Counted from the first letter of the stretch, positions 49,100 through 62,088 are shown. The stretch: DNA of 64,000 bases from Dicyema japonicum (GCA_011109175.1 RDEW01000032.1:306230-370229); one strand, 5' to 3'. Numbers and translations: made by a program. Notes: a model not told the origin generated them from the sequence alone.

Positions 49100-49365
49100 A
49101 ATCTCACTCATGTATTTCACGACTAAATGTTCCACGTATATACGATGCTTTGGCTTGACGAGTGACACCGTCATCAATGAACATCTGACTACGGCACCGG
49201 ATCATCTTCAAAAAGACTCACACCCAACAAAAAGAAAAAACGAAGTGATTATTATTCCTTGATTCTCCCCTTCTATACTTAATAAAGTGAGTTTGCTGCC
49301 TAGGAGGAGCTACTTCTAATATGGCTCTTCATAAAGTGCAGTGTTATTACGATCATTCGGTAATA
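49100..49365 (+). repeat. tRNA-derived SINE, family B, full copy
   Basis: B-box-like 'TAGTTCGAATCTCACTC' at about 49097, 'GGCTTGACGAGTGACACCGT', 'CATCAATGAACATCTGAC', 'GCACCGGATCATCTTC', 'AATAAAGTGAGTTTGCTGCC', 'GGAGGAGCTACTTCTAATAT' and 'GGCTCTTCATAAAGTGCAGT' in the same order as 59590-59893. The 3' end runs into a short TTA-type tail. Confidence 0.7.
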
Positions 49366-49565
49366 TTTTTATCTAATAACTTGAATTTTCTTTAATCGGT
49401 TTGATTTTGAATTTAAATTTTTTTCATAGTCGAAAACAAATAATTAGAATTATCTACATATGTGAATTCTCAGTTGGTTCTGAAGTCGAACAATTCTTTG
49501 AATCTCTCATTTTCTCTCGAGTCAGACAAACATTGCTTGAAATATCTAAAAATGTACAAACTCCA

Positions 49566-49662
49566 CAGTTAAGAATGACTTATCTAATAATGTCATTCTT
49601 AACTGTAAAAATATCATTCTCTTCGATAATGTCATTCTAACTGTAAAATATCATTCTCTTCG
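49566..49662. repeat. Perfect 14-bp stem-loop merged with a two-unit tandem repeat
   Basis: CAGTTAAGAATGAC (49566-49579) is followed after 12 bases by its exact reverse complement GTCATTCTTAACTG (49592-49605). The right arm is part of a unit (49587-49625) repeated at 49626-49662 with two single-base deletions, so the left arm can pair with either unit. It could fold in RNA or as a DNA cruciform. No gene overlaps. Confidence 0.75.
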
Positions 49663-49718
49663 ACATTCATATTCGATTATATGATCTGCATTTCAGTTTC
49701 GTTTTCTAAGGATATAAC

Positions 49719-49850
49719 TTATTTCGGATCAGAATCTGGACATTTGAGAAACAACCGTTTGTTACTGACAAATGTACAATACCTTTCATTAATTATTGTA
49801 AAAGTATGAATTTTTTTAAGTAGTTTATATTTTCTTTGATTCGCAAGATG
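49719..49850 (-). mobile_element. Integrase N-terminal fragment
   Basis: The minus frame carries RKYKLLKKIHTFTIINER, close to RKYRLVKKIENFSNNNNR of the element at 62442, and both are followed by a GTATTGTA donor-like sequence at the same codon. After a possible intron it reads LFLKCPDSDPK and stops. It corresponds to the region before the zinc-binding domain of retroelement or KRBA2-type integrases. The preceding minus-strand frame up to 50075 shows no domain. Confidence 0.5.
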
Positions 49851-50079
49851 ATTGCGTGCCGCCATGATTGCGTGACTATTCTTTTCATGTTGACGAGCGA
49901 GATTTGCACATATAGCAAGCAGCGCTAACGAGATCTCTCGTGTGTAGAAATCAGATTCCCTAGACGACCCAGGAATTCCAACGCTGAAGGAACATTGGAA
50001 CCTGACGCACTCTCTTGGAGCTAGATCTTCCAAACATATGTCCTTGAACGAAATTGCTAGACGAGCTTTAAACACTGCA

Positions 50080-51785
50080 GGACACCCTTCTACGCTCTAA
50101 CCACTCGTCCTTCGCAGACGTGACAAGAAACGACTCGATATGATGACAATATACCTCTCTCCTCTGGAAACCTCTTGTCTGGGACATCATCTTCATCGAC
50201 ACATTCGCCCCTTGAAACCAACATCAAAAAGCCTTTTTAGTCTGGATTGCCTCTGTAAAGGACGATAGATCAGAAAGAGCAGAACACACGGTCCTACCGA
50301 GGATACTTTATTTGCCTCCCTCAAAATAAACAAAATCTATTGATTTTTTTACAGAAAGTGGATTTTTTATTACAAAAAAATATTGTAAAAAAAGAACTGC
50401 AATGATTCTTAAGGCATCAAGATGGTTTGGTTCGAAGAGAACCGGCAGGACCAATATTAAGATACTATCTGATATCATTCCTGGTTACATACTTAAGGAA
50501 GTACATGATTAGATAACTCCAAAGTCACCTAAAACAAGTGGAAGTCGAAAAATTTAGAAACTACAAGGGTCCGGTCTCAAGTGAAAAGAGGTAGAAATTT
50601 TGATTTCTTATATTTATGTTAAAATGAGATTCAATTTGATAAGTCGAAAAATGTTAACCTCCTTGCTTCAATAAATATGTCGATAGACTCTTTTTGAACA
50701 ATCAATGAGGACTTACATCCAATCAGGTGTTCATCAAAAGAACTCTCGAGGTTATTTCAGTCGAACACAAGCACGTGATGAAGGTTTAATGAAGAGTTCG
50801 CCTCTGCTACCACTCAACTTGTGGAACTGTCATGAACTCTAAGAGATTTTTCGACTGATTCTGATGTGGAGATGGGGAATAAGAGGGAGTTGTTGGCACA
50901 CTCTTCTAAGAAATGAGAGGGACTACCAGGATTAAACTCCACTTAATTAGATAATTTACTCGTTTCACTTTATAGCCACTTTCTTCCCTCTCTCTTATAT
51001 GGATGCGAGTCGTTGATTCTTTAATCCAGGGAGAGCTTCCTCTTGATACGGAAAGGCAAGGAGATTGAATATAAGGTTTGCCCTCCGAATACTGTCCTAC
51101 GTGAAGTTACATGAAAACCAGTAGGAAGTACGGGACCCAGTGCGGGAGACATATTCATCATAAATATACCATCATTTCCGATTAAATTCAAGAGGTTTAT
51201 GTCCCCGGAGAGATTCGTTTTTGGAATGATGAATAAATCCAAGGACTGTCGTTAAAAGTTGTGATCTAGAAAAAGGCGGTCAGGAGTAGATTCAGGAGTT
51301 AATATATAAAAATGAGAATATTGTACCTCACAGGCTTTAAGTCCAAAATTAACTGAATAATCTTACAAATATAATAGCAATGTCTAAAAGCTACATCAGT
51401 CAGTATGTTTGGCAGTGTGTTCCATTCCCACACCTTTATGCTTTTTCCGTCTTTGATTTATAAGAAGCGTCATATGATTCGCCTGTCTAAAAAGACGCCC
51501 AGCATCCTGCTAGTTTACAAAAAATCTCACTCTGCCATACTCCACTGGAAGAGTTCCAACAATGGCGGATATGGATAGACATAATTTTAGAAAAGACGTG
51601 TTTTACTCTGCCCTCGAAAACTATCATTACTCAGTCAGTTGTGGACTTGCTAGTGTATCGTTACGTCACAAACCTTTGAAGATATGCTAGCATAGCAAAG
51701 AGAAAAAATGTTAACAATAAGTAAGCTTATTGGACAAACACTCCATAGAAATACAAATTGTTGCACAGAATAAGTCTTAATTTAA
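50080..51785. other. Gene-free stretch
   Basis: No conserved gene. 51490-51620 on the minus strand is a diverged relative of 26460-26659 (both contain a CCGCCATTGTTGGAA/CCACCATTGTGGAAG type block), so a dispersed coding-like repeat is present. Other frames, such as 51242-51021, lack domains. Confidence 0.35.
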
Positions 51786-52145
51786 TTTATTAGCCACTGA
51801 TACAGGGAGAAGGAAGTTAATAGTTAACAACTATCAAATGCATCAAATCCACACAATCGCAGAAATGGAGAGACATACATTATCACACACATCCATCCAG
51901 AACCAATAAAAATAGAAAAAGCAAGCGATCTTTCCAGGTTTAGGCACTTATTCAATGAAATCGGAGAGCGTAAACGACCATTTTTCTCCTATCCTGGCAC
52001 TTAAGAGAAGTAAATCACATGATGTTTTCTAGTATAATCAGGGTAGATAAGAAACAGAAAAGGTAAAAGAAATCTTCTAATAGACTCTGGGGATCGACCG
52101 AGCACTATAATAAGGTGAAAAACTAATCACTAAGCCATATGGTTG
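51786..52145 (-). repeat. tRNA-derived SINE, family D, full copy
   Basis: On the minus strand the head (52145-52085) has 'TATGGCTTAGTGATTAGT', like a tRNA A box, and 'CGGTCGATCCCCAG', like a B box. The 3' end (51925-51786) has the family D tail with 'AACTATTAACTTCCTTCTC' and 'CCCTGTATCAGTGGCTAATA'. Together with 24030-24410 it defines the family's head-to-tail structure. Confidence 0.6.
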
Positions 52146-52218
52146 AGGATATGGAATTAACATAAAAACTGTCAAAAAGGTTACAAAAATAAATTATACT
52201 TGAAAGAAAGACATAATG

Positions 52219-52518
52219 TTATTTTCGTGTTCCAAATGCAGCCTTCTGCCTTTCCAGAACAATGGCATCAGGCGAAGGATCCGAAAAATCGTAGATCTTA
52301 ACAGAACCGGAAGAAGTGAAAACGGATTCAATCTTCTTCAGTAATAACTGATTAAATGGAATGTTTTTCGACATGCACGTTGAATAGAAAATTTGGTTTC
52401 CCTTGCTTGATGTCTTCAGGAAGTCCATAAATGAACTGCATGGGGTTAACTTCAATTGAGCCATCCTTCTGTTTATAGAGTTTCTTGGTTGAAATCCTGT
52501 TGATCGCCGTAAAGGCAT
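52219..52518 (-). CDS. Small protein with a PSPDxIVL motif, HBS1/SKI7-like fragment?
   Basis: ATG at 52516-52518 (MPLRRSTGFQPRNS) to TAA at 52219-52221, 99 residues without introns. The end reads VKIYDFSDPSPDAIVLERQK AAFG. A F.F..PSPDD.V...Q..AF pattern is familiar to me from the N-terminal half of HBS1/SKI7-type translation and exosome adaptors, which here would be encoded without the GTPase domain. That assignment rests on one short motif. The sequence is otherwise Ser/Lys-rich, less AT-biased than its flanks, and has no broken frames, so a real small gene is likely. Confidence 0.4.
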   Translation of the reverse strand: MPLRRSTGFQPRNSINRRMAQLKLTPCSSFMDFLKTSSKGNQIFYSTCMSKNIPFNQLLLKKIESVFTSSGSVKIYDFSDPSPDAIVLERQKAAFGTRK

Positions 52519-53254
52519 GATGGATTTTATTAAATACGACACCACAGCGAAATGAATAATATTTTATTTTAGAAATTTAAAATTTAAATAATTTTATTTC
52601 TGATAATCAATTTATAACATTTTAATAAATTTTTGTTAAATCAGGTAAGTAAGTAAAAATAGTTTTCATCGTTTCTGTAAAATACTAATTTTTACTAGAT
52701 GACAAGTTCTTAGTTTTCTACTTTAATTGAAGCGCTGATTTAGTGATTTGACTTTAGAGAATAAATTAATCCTTAGTAATCCGAATCACTGAAGGATTGA
52801 CCTCTTTTTGACCCGATGCAGAGGAACAATAAGATTAAGATTGAATTCCAGCATCAAAATTGACTTTGATATCTTGTATCAAAATTTCTAGATCAAGGTA
52901 GTCACTAATCAATTGAATGTGTCAATTTGTTTTATGTTTATCCTTGATAATTAAAATAAAGAGCTTCAAAAAAAGTTGGTTAGTAACATTTTTGTGTGAT
53001 CGCTCTGTGGACCACGTTAAAAAATTTGATCTAACACACTTCCATTGTTCCCTACAAATCGCATTATAAAATCTAACGTATCATTAAGAAAGAAAAGAAG
53101 TATGAATTTTCTCGATGTCTTGGCTTTTTTCCTCGATTAATTAAAATAATTTTTCAAACTTTGTCTTGCTTAAGCGCAATGGCTAAGAAAGGATTCGAAA
53201 GTACAGTTTTTTTTGTTTTTTATCTTAAAAATTTATTTAACGTTATTGGGAAAA

Positions 53255-53536
53255 TTACGCTATTGCACTCGAAACCCTATACCATGGGGAAGATTCTAGA
53301 TGATTTGATTTCTTGACCGAAGGTGCCAAGAGACTTGGACAATTTGTATAATCTCCCTGGCTAATTTACTTTTCTTTTTAACCCCAATAGCTGGTCTCGC
53401 CATGGTTGCAGAAAGTGATTCCAAATACTCAAGTTCATTCAGATCCCAATTTTGCGAACCACTCAAGAAATGATCCTATGATGTTAGGGAATCAAGTGAA
53501 CCATTATCGCATTCGACTTGGAAGCCTTTTCACTCC
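53255..53536 (-). CDS. Unassigned gene, 3' exons
   Basis: The minus strand reads WDLNELEYLESLSATMARPA then IGVKKKSKLAREI. A 29-base GT-AG intron (about 53331-53303) joins it to NHLESSPWYRVSSAIA and a stop at 53255-53257. Upstream, a 26-base GT-AG intron (about 53510-53485) joins an exon with SEKASKSNAIM in frame. Two mini-introns of the size used by the conserved genes, both correcting the frame, support a real gene. The 5' end and the family are unknown. The plus-strand frame 53518-53832 overlaps and is less convincing. Confidence 0.4.
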
Positions 53537-54139
53537 ATGAGCTTCAAAAATATATTGGAGGACTGACAGCAACTAGAACAACTCCCCAAAATAACCTGAC
53601 GTTAGAAGACCATAAAAATTATATAACTATTCGGCCAGATCACCCACAAGGCAGTATGGGAGACACAAAAGGAAATGAAATTTCTAAAGACCACAATAAT
53701 ACCAAACATACAAACAACGTTACCCGACATGCTGTAGCAGTGGCCTCATCTAGTGTAATCTGTCTAAGCGGATGTGTCCTAAGGGCTGATTTGATTTTGC
53801 ATATGAATCAGTCAGTTGGAAGAACTACTTGAATATAAAACTTTCTATTTATCGACTATTAGTATATTTAGACGCGGAGGACTGGGAATAGCTATATTAA
53901 TTTCAGACTGCAGTGTTCACAGATAGAACTGGGGCTAGAGAAAATTATTATAACTCCGGGAACACAAGACAGAGGAAAAAGTCTAAATTAATTGATCCCG
54001 GTCTCATCTCCCTCTGTCCCGAGTTTGTCTGGATTCTTTCAAGAGTGTCCAAAAGGGAGAAGGTATGTATTATAATTTACGTGCATACTCATGGTAGGCA
54101 TGAATCTCCTCTTCAAGAGGGCTTCCAGAAGACCTCGAA

Positions 54140-54560
54140 ATTTTTAGTAAGTTGTGCTGTCCGTGTGCGAGAGAGAATGGTTCGTTGTGTTTCATCTGGC
54201 ACTGGGTCCTAACTGAGACGGGTGGATCACAAGACACCACTCTAGTACAACAAAGGAAAAGAAGAAAACTTAGAAAAGGAAGGTAAATATTAAATGAAGT
54301 AGTCCCCCTAAAGACCATCGTTACAGGTTCTACTAATAAGCCAGTGATGTGGGTAGGTTACCTGGTCCCATTAATTATTATTATTAACCCCAGGCTTACC
54401 ACTGTAAGCCCAGAACAACTGTGTCGTGCCAGAAGACTCGTCGCCTCACGGGTGAGTTCGACAAGAATTGATCTTCGCTGAAAACTCCATCTTTCGGATT
54501 TGAACCCACGACCTTCAGATCCGATGTCATCAGACGTTATATTCAGCCAGAAGGCCGGTC
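54140..54560 (-). repeat. Repeat module and tRNA-derived SINE, family F
   Basis: 54375-54560 on the minus strand has 'GGCCTTCTGGCTGAATATAA' then 'CGTGGGTTCAAATCC', the latter a good tRNA B box, then a tail with 'CTCACCCGTGAGGCGACGAG'. A diverged copy is at 18938-19036. 54222-54300 shares 'GGTGGATCAC' and its flank with 8850-8900. 54600-54760 is AT-rich with a duplicated 'TTTAAATATTCTAACTAAAT' unit about 52 bases apart. Confidence 0.55.
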
Positions 54561-54760
54561 TCATTAATATAGATGGGGTAAGGCCTTAAAATACCTATTT
54601 TCAGAAAATATTCTTATCTAAAATTTAAATATTCTAACTAAATTAATATTCAATTTAATATGAAAATTAAAATTTAAATATTCTAACTAAATTAAATAAT
54701 ATCAATATGCTTTTGGGATATTAACTGATTATTTTAAATAAAAAAAATTAATTATTTAAT

Positions 54761-57365
54761 ATGAAATTAATTTTAAAATATACCAGCCTTTGTGGTTGTA
54801 TGCGAACATTACTTAGATTACTCTCATCAAATTTCCACAAAAGTAAACTGTTTTATTAATAAAAGGGAAACTATCATCCACCAACAGATCGAGCTATTCA
54901 TCAATGACAAAGCAGTGACGGTCCTCAAGGCAGTACAGTCTTTCAAGTATATATCCCCTTAATGCAGGCATGTGCTTTCGCCGGAGTAGAAATCCCCCAT
55001 TTTTGCTACCATGAAAGACTCTCCATTCCAGGTAACTGCAGAATGTGCCTTGTTGAGTTGGAGAAGTCCCCCAAAGTAAGTCATAAATTAATCCCAGCCT
55101 ATTGCTTCGTGCGCTATGCCAGCTGCACCTGGGATGAGGGTCCTTACGAACTCCCCCATGACTAAGCAAGCCAGAGAGGGAGTCATGGAGTTCATTTTGG
55201 CTAATCATCCCTGGATTGTCCAATTTGTGATCAAGCGGGGGAATGTGACCTCCAGGATCAATCTATGGCCTTTGGGTCTGACAGAAGCAGAATGATTGAC
55301 GTCAAGCGGTATTTTTGTGGAATTTATGCCTCAGTGCTGTGGAGGATAAGGATATTGGCCCCCTTGTACGGACGATTATGACTCGATGCATTCAATGTAC
55401 TCGTTGTGTACGATTTGCTTCCGAAATTGCGGGGGTTGAGGATCTGGGAACTACTGGAAGGGGATCAGACATTCAGATTGGCACCTATGTCAGCAAAATA
55501 TTCGCTTCCGAGCTTTCTGGGAATATTATTGATATTTGCCCTGTTGGTGCTCTCACTTCTAAACCGTATACATTCAAGGCTCGCCCTTGGGAGTTGAGGT
55601 ACACTTTTCTTAGTATTTGCAAGAAAATTGGTCTTTTTTGGCTCCTTAATTTAAATTATTTTATTTATTTAAACTGAATTTATTTTATTAATTTTCTCTT
55701 AATTATTTATTTTATCGTTATTTTTTGAAAATTTAATTTTTTTTAACATCTTATACTATTCAATATTTGCTTAGACGGGTGGAGAGTATTGATGTAATGG
55801 ACGCAGTCGGAAGTAATATAACTGTATGCAGTAGGTCAGATCACGTGCAGAGAATTTTACCGAGGTTAAACGAGGTTAATTCATGTGATCAAACTAATAG
55901 GAGATCAACGAGGAATGGCTGGATGATAAAGCCAGATTTGCACACGACGGTTTACAGTACCAACGATTGGTGATCCCACTGACACGTGAGTCTGCCCATG
56001 ATGAATTTGTTCACTCAGATTGGCCTACTTCGTTAAGAAGAGTTGCCCAGAAGGTAGTTTGAAGTGATATTTCAGTTAAAATCAGTTGAATCTGACCAAA
56101 TGGCTGTTCTGGCTGGCCGGTTCGCGGATTTGGAGACGCTGGCTGTTTTAAAGGACCTCTTCAACAGACTGGACTGTGAGAATCTATTCACTGAAGAATC
56201 CTTTCCTTTCTCAACGGACTTTCGGGAGTCCTACTGCCTCAATGTGGGAATTCAGAGTATTGAAGATGCTGATCTGGTCCTCATTGTTGGATTTAATCCT
56301 CGTCTGGAGTCTCCCCTTCTCAACTGCAGGATAAGAAAAGGGTACTAATGTATTTTTACCAGAGATGGCGAGAAGGTGACACACGTGTCTTTTTACTCGG
56401 TCAGAAACTAGACCTCACCTACGATTATGAGGTATGTTGTGGTCCTCAGCTTTTTTTAGTATCTGGGAGACAGCGTGTCAGTTCTGGATGAAATTGCCTC
56501 AGATAACCACCAGCTTTCGTCTGTTTACCATATGCTTACTATTTCTAGGAAATTAGAAATGCCAGAAAACCAGTTATTCTGTTAGGGTCATCGGCACTTC
56601 AAAAGGATGTCGAAATGGCCAAGAAGCTGTATTCCGGATGTCGTACGGTTTCAAATATGGTGTCATCAGCAACTTCTGTCTTCAACATAGTCCACCAGGT
56701 AAGTCGGAATTATAACTGTAGAAAGCGAGCCAAGTCGGAGCACTGGATTTGGGGTTCAAAGGAGGACAAATAGACCTGAAGAAGCTCAAATTCTTGTTCC
56801 TTTGTGGAGCTGAGGGAATTCGAAGAGATCAGTTGGCTGAAGACTGTGTGGTTGTGTATTTAGGTGACACTTTATTTCTGATATAGGTTGTCATGGAGAT
56901 TCCGGGGCTGAGATCGCGGATGTCGTCTTGCCAGGTGCTGCCTATACGGAGAAGACCGCCACATTTGTTAACACGGAGGGGCGATACCAGGAGTGTCGGA
57001 TGGCAGTATCTCCTCCGGGAAACGCGCGAGATGACTGGCAAGTGATCCGAGCCTTAGCTGAGGTTTCTGGGGTGGAGTTGCCATATGAGACTCTGAGTGG
57101 ACTTCGGAGGCGGATTTCTGACATTTTGCCGGGAATCAATAGAATGGACTATCGAGAAGAGACTATTTGCTTTAGTGATGTTGCTAAGGATGTTAACGTG
57201 AGCAACGTTGAGGCTGTGGGGAAGCTCCCTGATTGTGAGATGACCAAACTGAGTGATTACTTTATGACAGATTCAATAAGCCGTAATTCCGTGACAATGT
57301 CAAAGTGTGTTTTGTCTCATCGTGAGAATGAGAAGGATGCATTAAAACAGTCATTGTCGCGCTAA
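54761..57365 (+). CDS. NADH dehydrogenase 75 kDa subunit (NDUFS1, complex I)
   Basis: Subunit of the N module of complex I; its N-terminal domain binds iron-sulphur clusters in the mitochondrial matrix. Likely ATG at 54761. Marks: [20 protein letters not shown] (2Fe-2S cysteines); [13 protein letters not shown] (cluster cysteines); [53 protein letters not shown], opening the molybdopterin-type domain; [31 protein letters not shown]; the end [18 protein letters not shown]. Twelve GT-AG introns: 54795-54816, 54933-54967 (boundary uncertain), 55076-55097, 55309-55334, 55599-55774 (176 bases), 55875-55900, 56054-56075, 56342-56364, 56432-56459, 56523-56548, 56699-56721, 56864-56886. One base is missing in the [10 protein letters not shown] codons at about 55209-55212 (CCC run), breaking the frame; everything downstream is conserved. 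The first exon lacks a few residues usual before the first cluster. Confidence 0.94.
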
Positions 57366-57449
57366 TAATTTATTTGTGCTAACACTTTTTAATATTTAAC
57401 TGTTTATTAGTTAGTTGGTTAGTTTAATGCACTCCCGTGTTGTCCATAA

Positions 57450-57640
57450 GCAAATGAGTACTTAGAGTTCCGATTGTACCTGGCTCTTCACTATACGTTC
57501 TACCAGTGATTTTCCTCCTCACACCTCTACGCAGTTCATCGTGGAGGTTTCTTGTTTAGTGTTCGAAGCGAGTTTTCTGACTTGAAAGTTGCAGCTGTAA
57601 ACGTGGTGGAATTGACAGACTGAGGGTACGATAAGAACAT
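57450..57640 (-). mobile_element. Short LINE derivative, third copy
   Basis: Minus-strand frames give SVNSTTFTAATF, LRTLNKKPPR and LRRGVRRKITGRTY, co-linear with the 45987-46180 element, including its nucleotide block 'GTTCTACCAGT' and 'CGCAGTTCATCG'. Frames are broken. It begins about 90 bases after the NDUFS1 stop, tail to tail with it. Confidence 0.55.
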
Positions 57641-59050
57641 GATATATCAGGGAGGTGTTAACCACTCAAGCAACACAACTGTTTTTTCATTTAAACTAAT
57701 TACATAGTGATGTTACGTAGTAGCATAGTTTTTATTGGTTATTGATTTTCAGTTGTCTTTTAACTTTACTAACAAAAAAACAATTAATATGCATTCTTTA
57801 GTCCCAGTTCGTTAGATTTAAGGGTAAATATTGTTTGTCTTCATACATTCTAACTGGGGGAACTGTATAAAACCTATTTCGGGTATATCTGCGTTATTAA
57901 ATATGTTATCCTACCAGATGGATAGTAGGCTTCTATTGGGCCGAATTATCATAGTAACATAATTATGATTGTTTAACTAGTGGGATTCATTGGCTTTAGT
58001 CGAGAAGCTGTCGAATTGTGACAAAATCTATGATTTATATGGTCGGGATATTTCCATTGAAAAAATATTGTCGGACTTTAACTAAAAATGTCAATTAGCC
58101 AAGTGGGTTATTGGTCTGAGGTCGTGGGGGGTGTACCTCTATTGAGAAGAATTCCTAATAAAAAATCAAAATCTTTATTAAAATGCAGAATAATGTAATC
58201 CAAAACGTTTTCCGGTTTAAAATGTCGGTCCTTAGACAGTATTTTTCTTATAAAGAAAAACTTCATTCAACAGATAATGATTTGGAAGGACACTTTTTCA
58301 AGTAGTTGTATACATTTTTCTATTTTTGTGATAGAAAACACTTCATTGACAAATAATCTTCCAGATGCATACAGATTCCACATAAATCGTCGCCGAATGC
58401 AATTTCTGAATGTGTTCAACAGCGTCTTCTATGAAATATGTTTTTTTCTGCATTTTTTATCAATTCACATATATTGTCATATTGGCAATATATTGCTGAT
58501 AATTTTGTACGTAATTCGTTTTGAAAAACCGCTTGCGAAACATTTTTGACTAAAATCCCTTTTCCGTCGAAATTTTCGATTACTTTTTTATTTCGGTGTA
58601 ATTTTTGCATTAATAGCCGGCAACTTTCATCTATCACCCCCATCTTGTTAGAATAACTTCCAGTGGATACCCGATTTCAGCATTTTTCTGATAGATAATC
58701 GGGTGAAACGAGTTACTTGCAGAAGAAAATGGGCGGACAGTATTATATATGGACCACGTGATCATCCAGAAAGACTAAAAAAACCTTAAAGGAGCCAATG
58801 TTATATTCGTCGATTCACTAAACTGGAGACGGAGAAACCTTGTTAGGTTCACTGCTATTGACAGTATTTTTTTGAGATATCTCATTATCCAAAAGAGTGG
58901 TCTTTAAATTTAGATGCAGGATCCAACACCCACCACACAAGAGTAAGGTACCCCGTTCTTTCAATTATAAAGGCGACCTTCTAACAAAAAAACTTCAGCT
59001 TGTCCATTCAATACAGTCACTCAACCAAACAACCGATTTTTTGAAACTAT
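57641..59050. other. Mostly unassigned; one candidate minus-strand frame
   Basis: The minus frame 58643-58416 (75 codons from ATG: MGVIDESCRLLMQKLHRN) is Lys/Asn/Ile-rich with a helical, possibly coiled-coil pattern and ends just before a second frame continuing with HIQKLHSATIYVESV. No family recognised. Plus-strand 58897-59184 runs antisense to the ECD 3' end and is a shadow. Elsewhere I see no gene. Confidence 0.3.
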
Positions 59051-59053
59051 CCT

Positions 59054-60878
<1,825 letters not shown>

Positions 60879-60929
60879 AGTTTCGATAATTTTTACAGTA
60901 AATTAGGCGTCGTGGGATTTAACTTAGGA

Positions 60930-61066
60930 AATATGTAATAATAAATTATATTCTCACTCGCATTCAGATGCTTCACTACTACTGAAAATTTAAATCATTT
61001 AAATAGTTTCAAAAATATTAAGAAATATTATTTTATAATAAATAAATCACTTATGTATCATTTCAA
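60930..61066. promoter_or_regulatory. Putative shared promoter between ECD and UBA4/MOCS3
   Basis: The two genes are divergent and their first recognisable codons are less than 200 bases apart, so this short AT-rich gap must hold both promoters. Runs such as 'TTTTATAATAAATAAAT' could act as TATA-like elements, but nothing is decisive. Confidence 0.4.
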
Positions 61067-61901
61067 ATGAAAATTATGGATTATATTCGTTATGGTAGAA
61101 AACTGATTTTGCCCGAATTTGGTCTCTCAAGTACAGTAAATTCTAACTCAAGGACAAATTACTCTGAAAGACTCCCAATTCTTAATTATCGCTTCCCTCC
61201 ATCTGGCATCTTCCGGTGTTGGTTTTTACCTACGAGTGACTTTAAGGCACGAGTGGACTCATGGAATTTGATTCCGTCTTTTTATCCAATCTTCCCAGAC
61301 AACCTTTGTTTTCTGACTCAGACGTCGACCTTCCAAATGTAACACGTGCCAGAGATAGACTTGCAAGGTTCATTTGTATTTTTAATGACGTAGAATCAGT
61401 TCAGCTACTAATTATATCATTTTTAATGAGGGAATCAAATCGGATAAACCTTCTCGATTATAGAACAGTTCCACGTGGCCTTTGACTGAACTGACAACGT
61501 GACATCACGATATTTGATTAACGATGCGTGTGTGATGATTTCACGTGTTTTCATATCTGGGGCTGCTCTGGGTTTCCAGGGGCAATTAACAGTGTATAAT
61601 TACAATGGTCCCGGTTATCGATGTTTTTATCCGCAGTCTCCCACTTTTTGGCCGGGAAATGTGCTGAAAACTAAATCTTTCCAACGATTATTGGCATTAT
61701 GGGAACTCTCCAAGCTAAGGAGGCCATTAAAGTTGTAACTTGCTTTGGAGGTTTACCAACGTCTGAGTTCCAGGACCTCTAAGTGATAGATTACTAACTT
61801 ATAACAGACTCTCTGCGAGTTTTAAGACGTTTAAGCTGAGGGAATGTCAATCTAGCTGTCCTGTATGCCGAGACGACCCCTCGATCACAGAATTGAAGTA
61901 A
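61067..61901 (+). pseudogene. UBA4/MOCS3-type E1 (ThiF family), decayed and truncated
   Basis: UBA4/MOCS3 adenylates Urm1 and MoaD-type proteins for tRNA thiolation and molybdenum cofactor synthesis. ATG at 61067. Marks: MDYIRYGRKLILPEFG; KDSQFLII; SSGVGTSGLMEFDSVFLSNLPRQ (contact Asp and Arg); [63 protein letters not shown]; the C-terminal SFKTFKLRECQ and CPVC zinc site. Introns 61131-61152, 61222-61246, 61368-61393 and 61751-61773 all fit. Defects: the glycine loop GxGxxG expected after FLII is missing (about 7 residues); TGA replaces the usual Cys codon in D-C-TDN (about 61489); TAA falls in CAEN-G (about 61670); frame breaks near 61445 and 61650. The protein stops right after the CPVC segment, without the rhodanese domain of full-length MOCS3. 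Introns show it is not a processed copy. Confidence 0.82.
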
Positions 61902-62088
61902 TGTATACTGGAATCTGTGGTACCTTAGCTATTATTCTTAAAACTGCGGTGTGGGATTTCACTTCAGGAATACTCGAAATTCAGGGATAAAGCAAGACTT
62001 GAAAAATAATTGTTCTTTTTATTTTAAATGAACTCGTGGTTAAATCTCGCAATTGATATCCGGTTACTATGGAAACACATAATAAACA

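Noticed and set aside
49566-49662. CRISPR-like array
   Set aside because: Only two adjacent units without spacers, in a eukaryotic window.
54375-54560. Possible tRNA gene on the minus strand
   Set aside because: A good B box is present, but the acceptor stem does not pair and related copies exist, so it is a SINE head.
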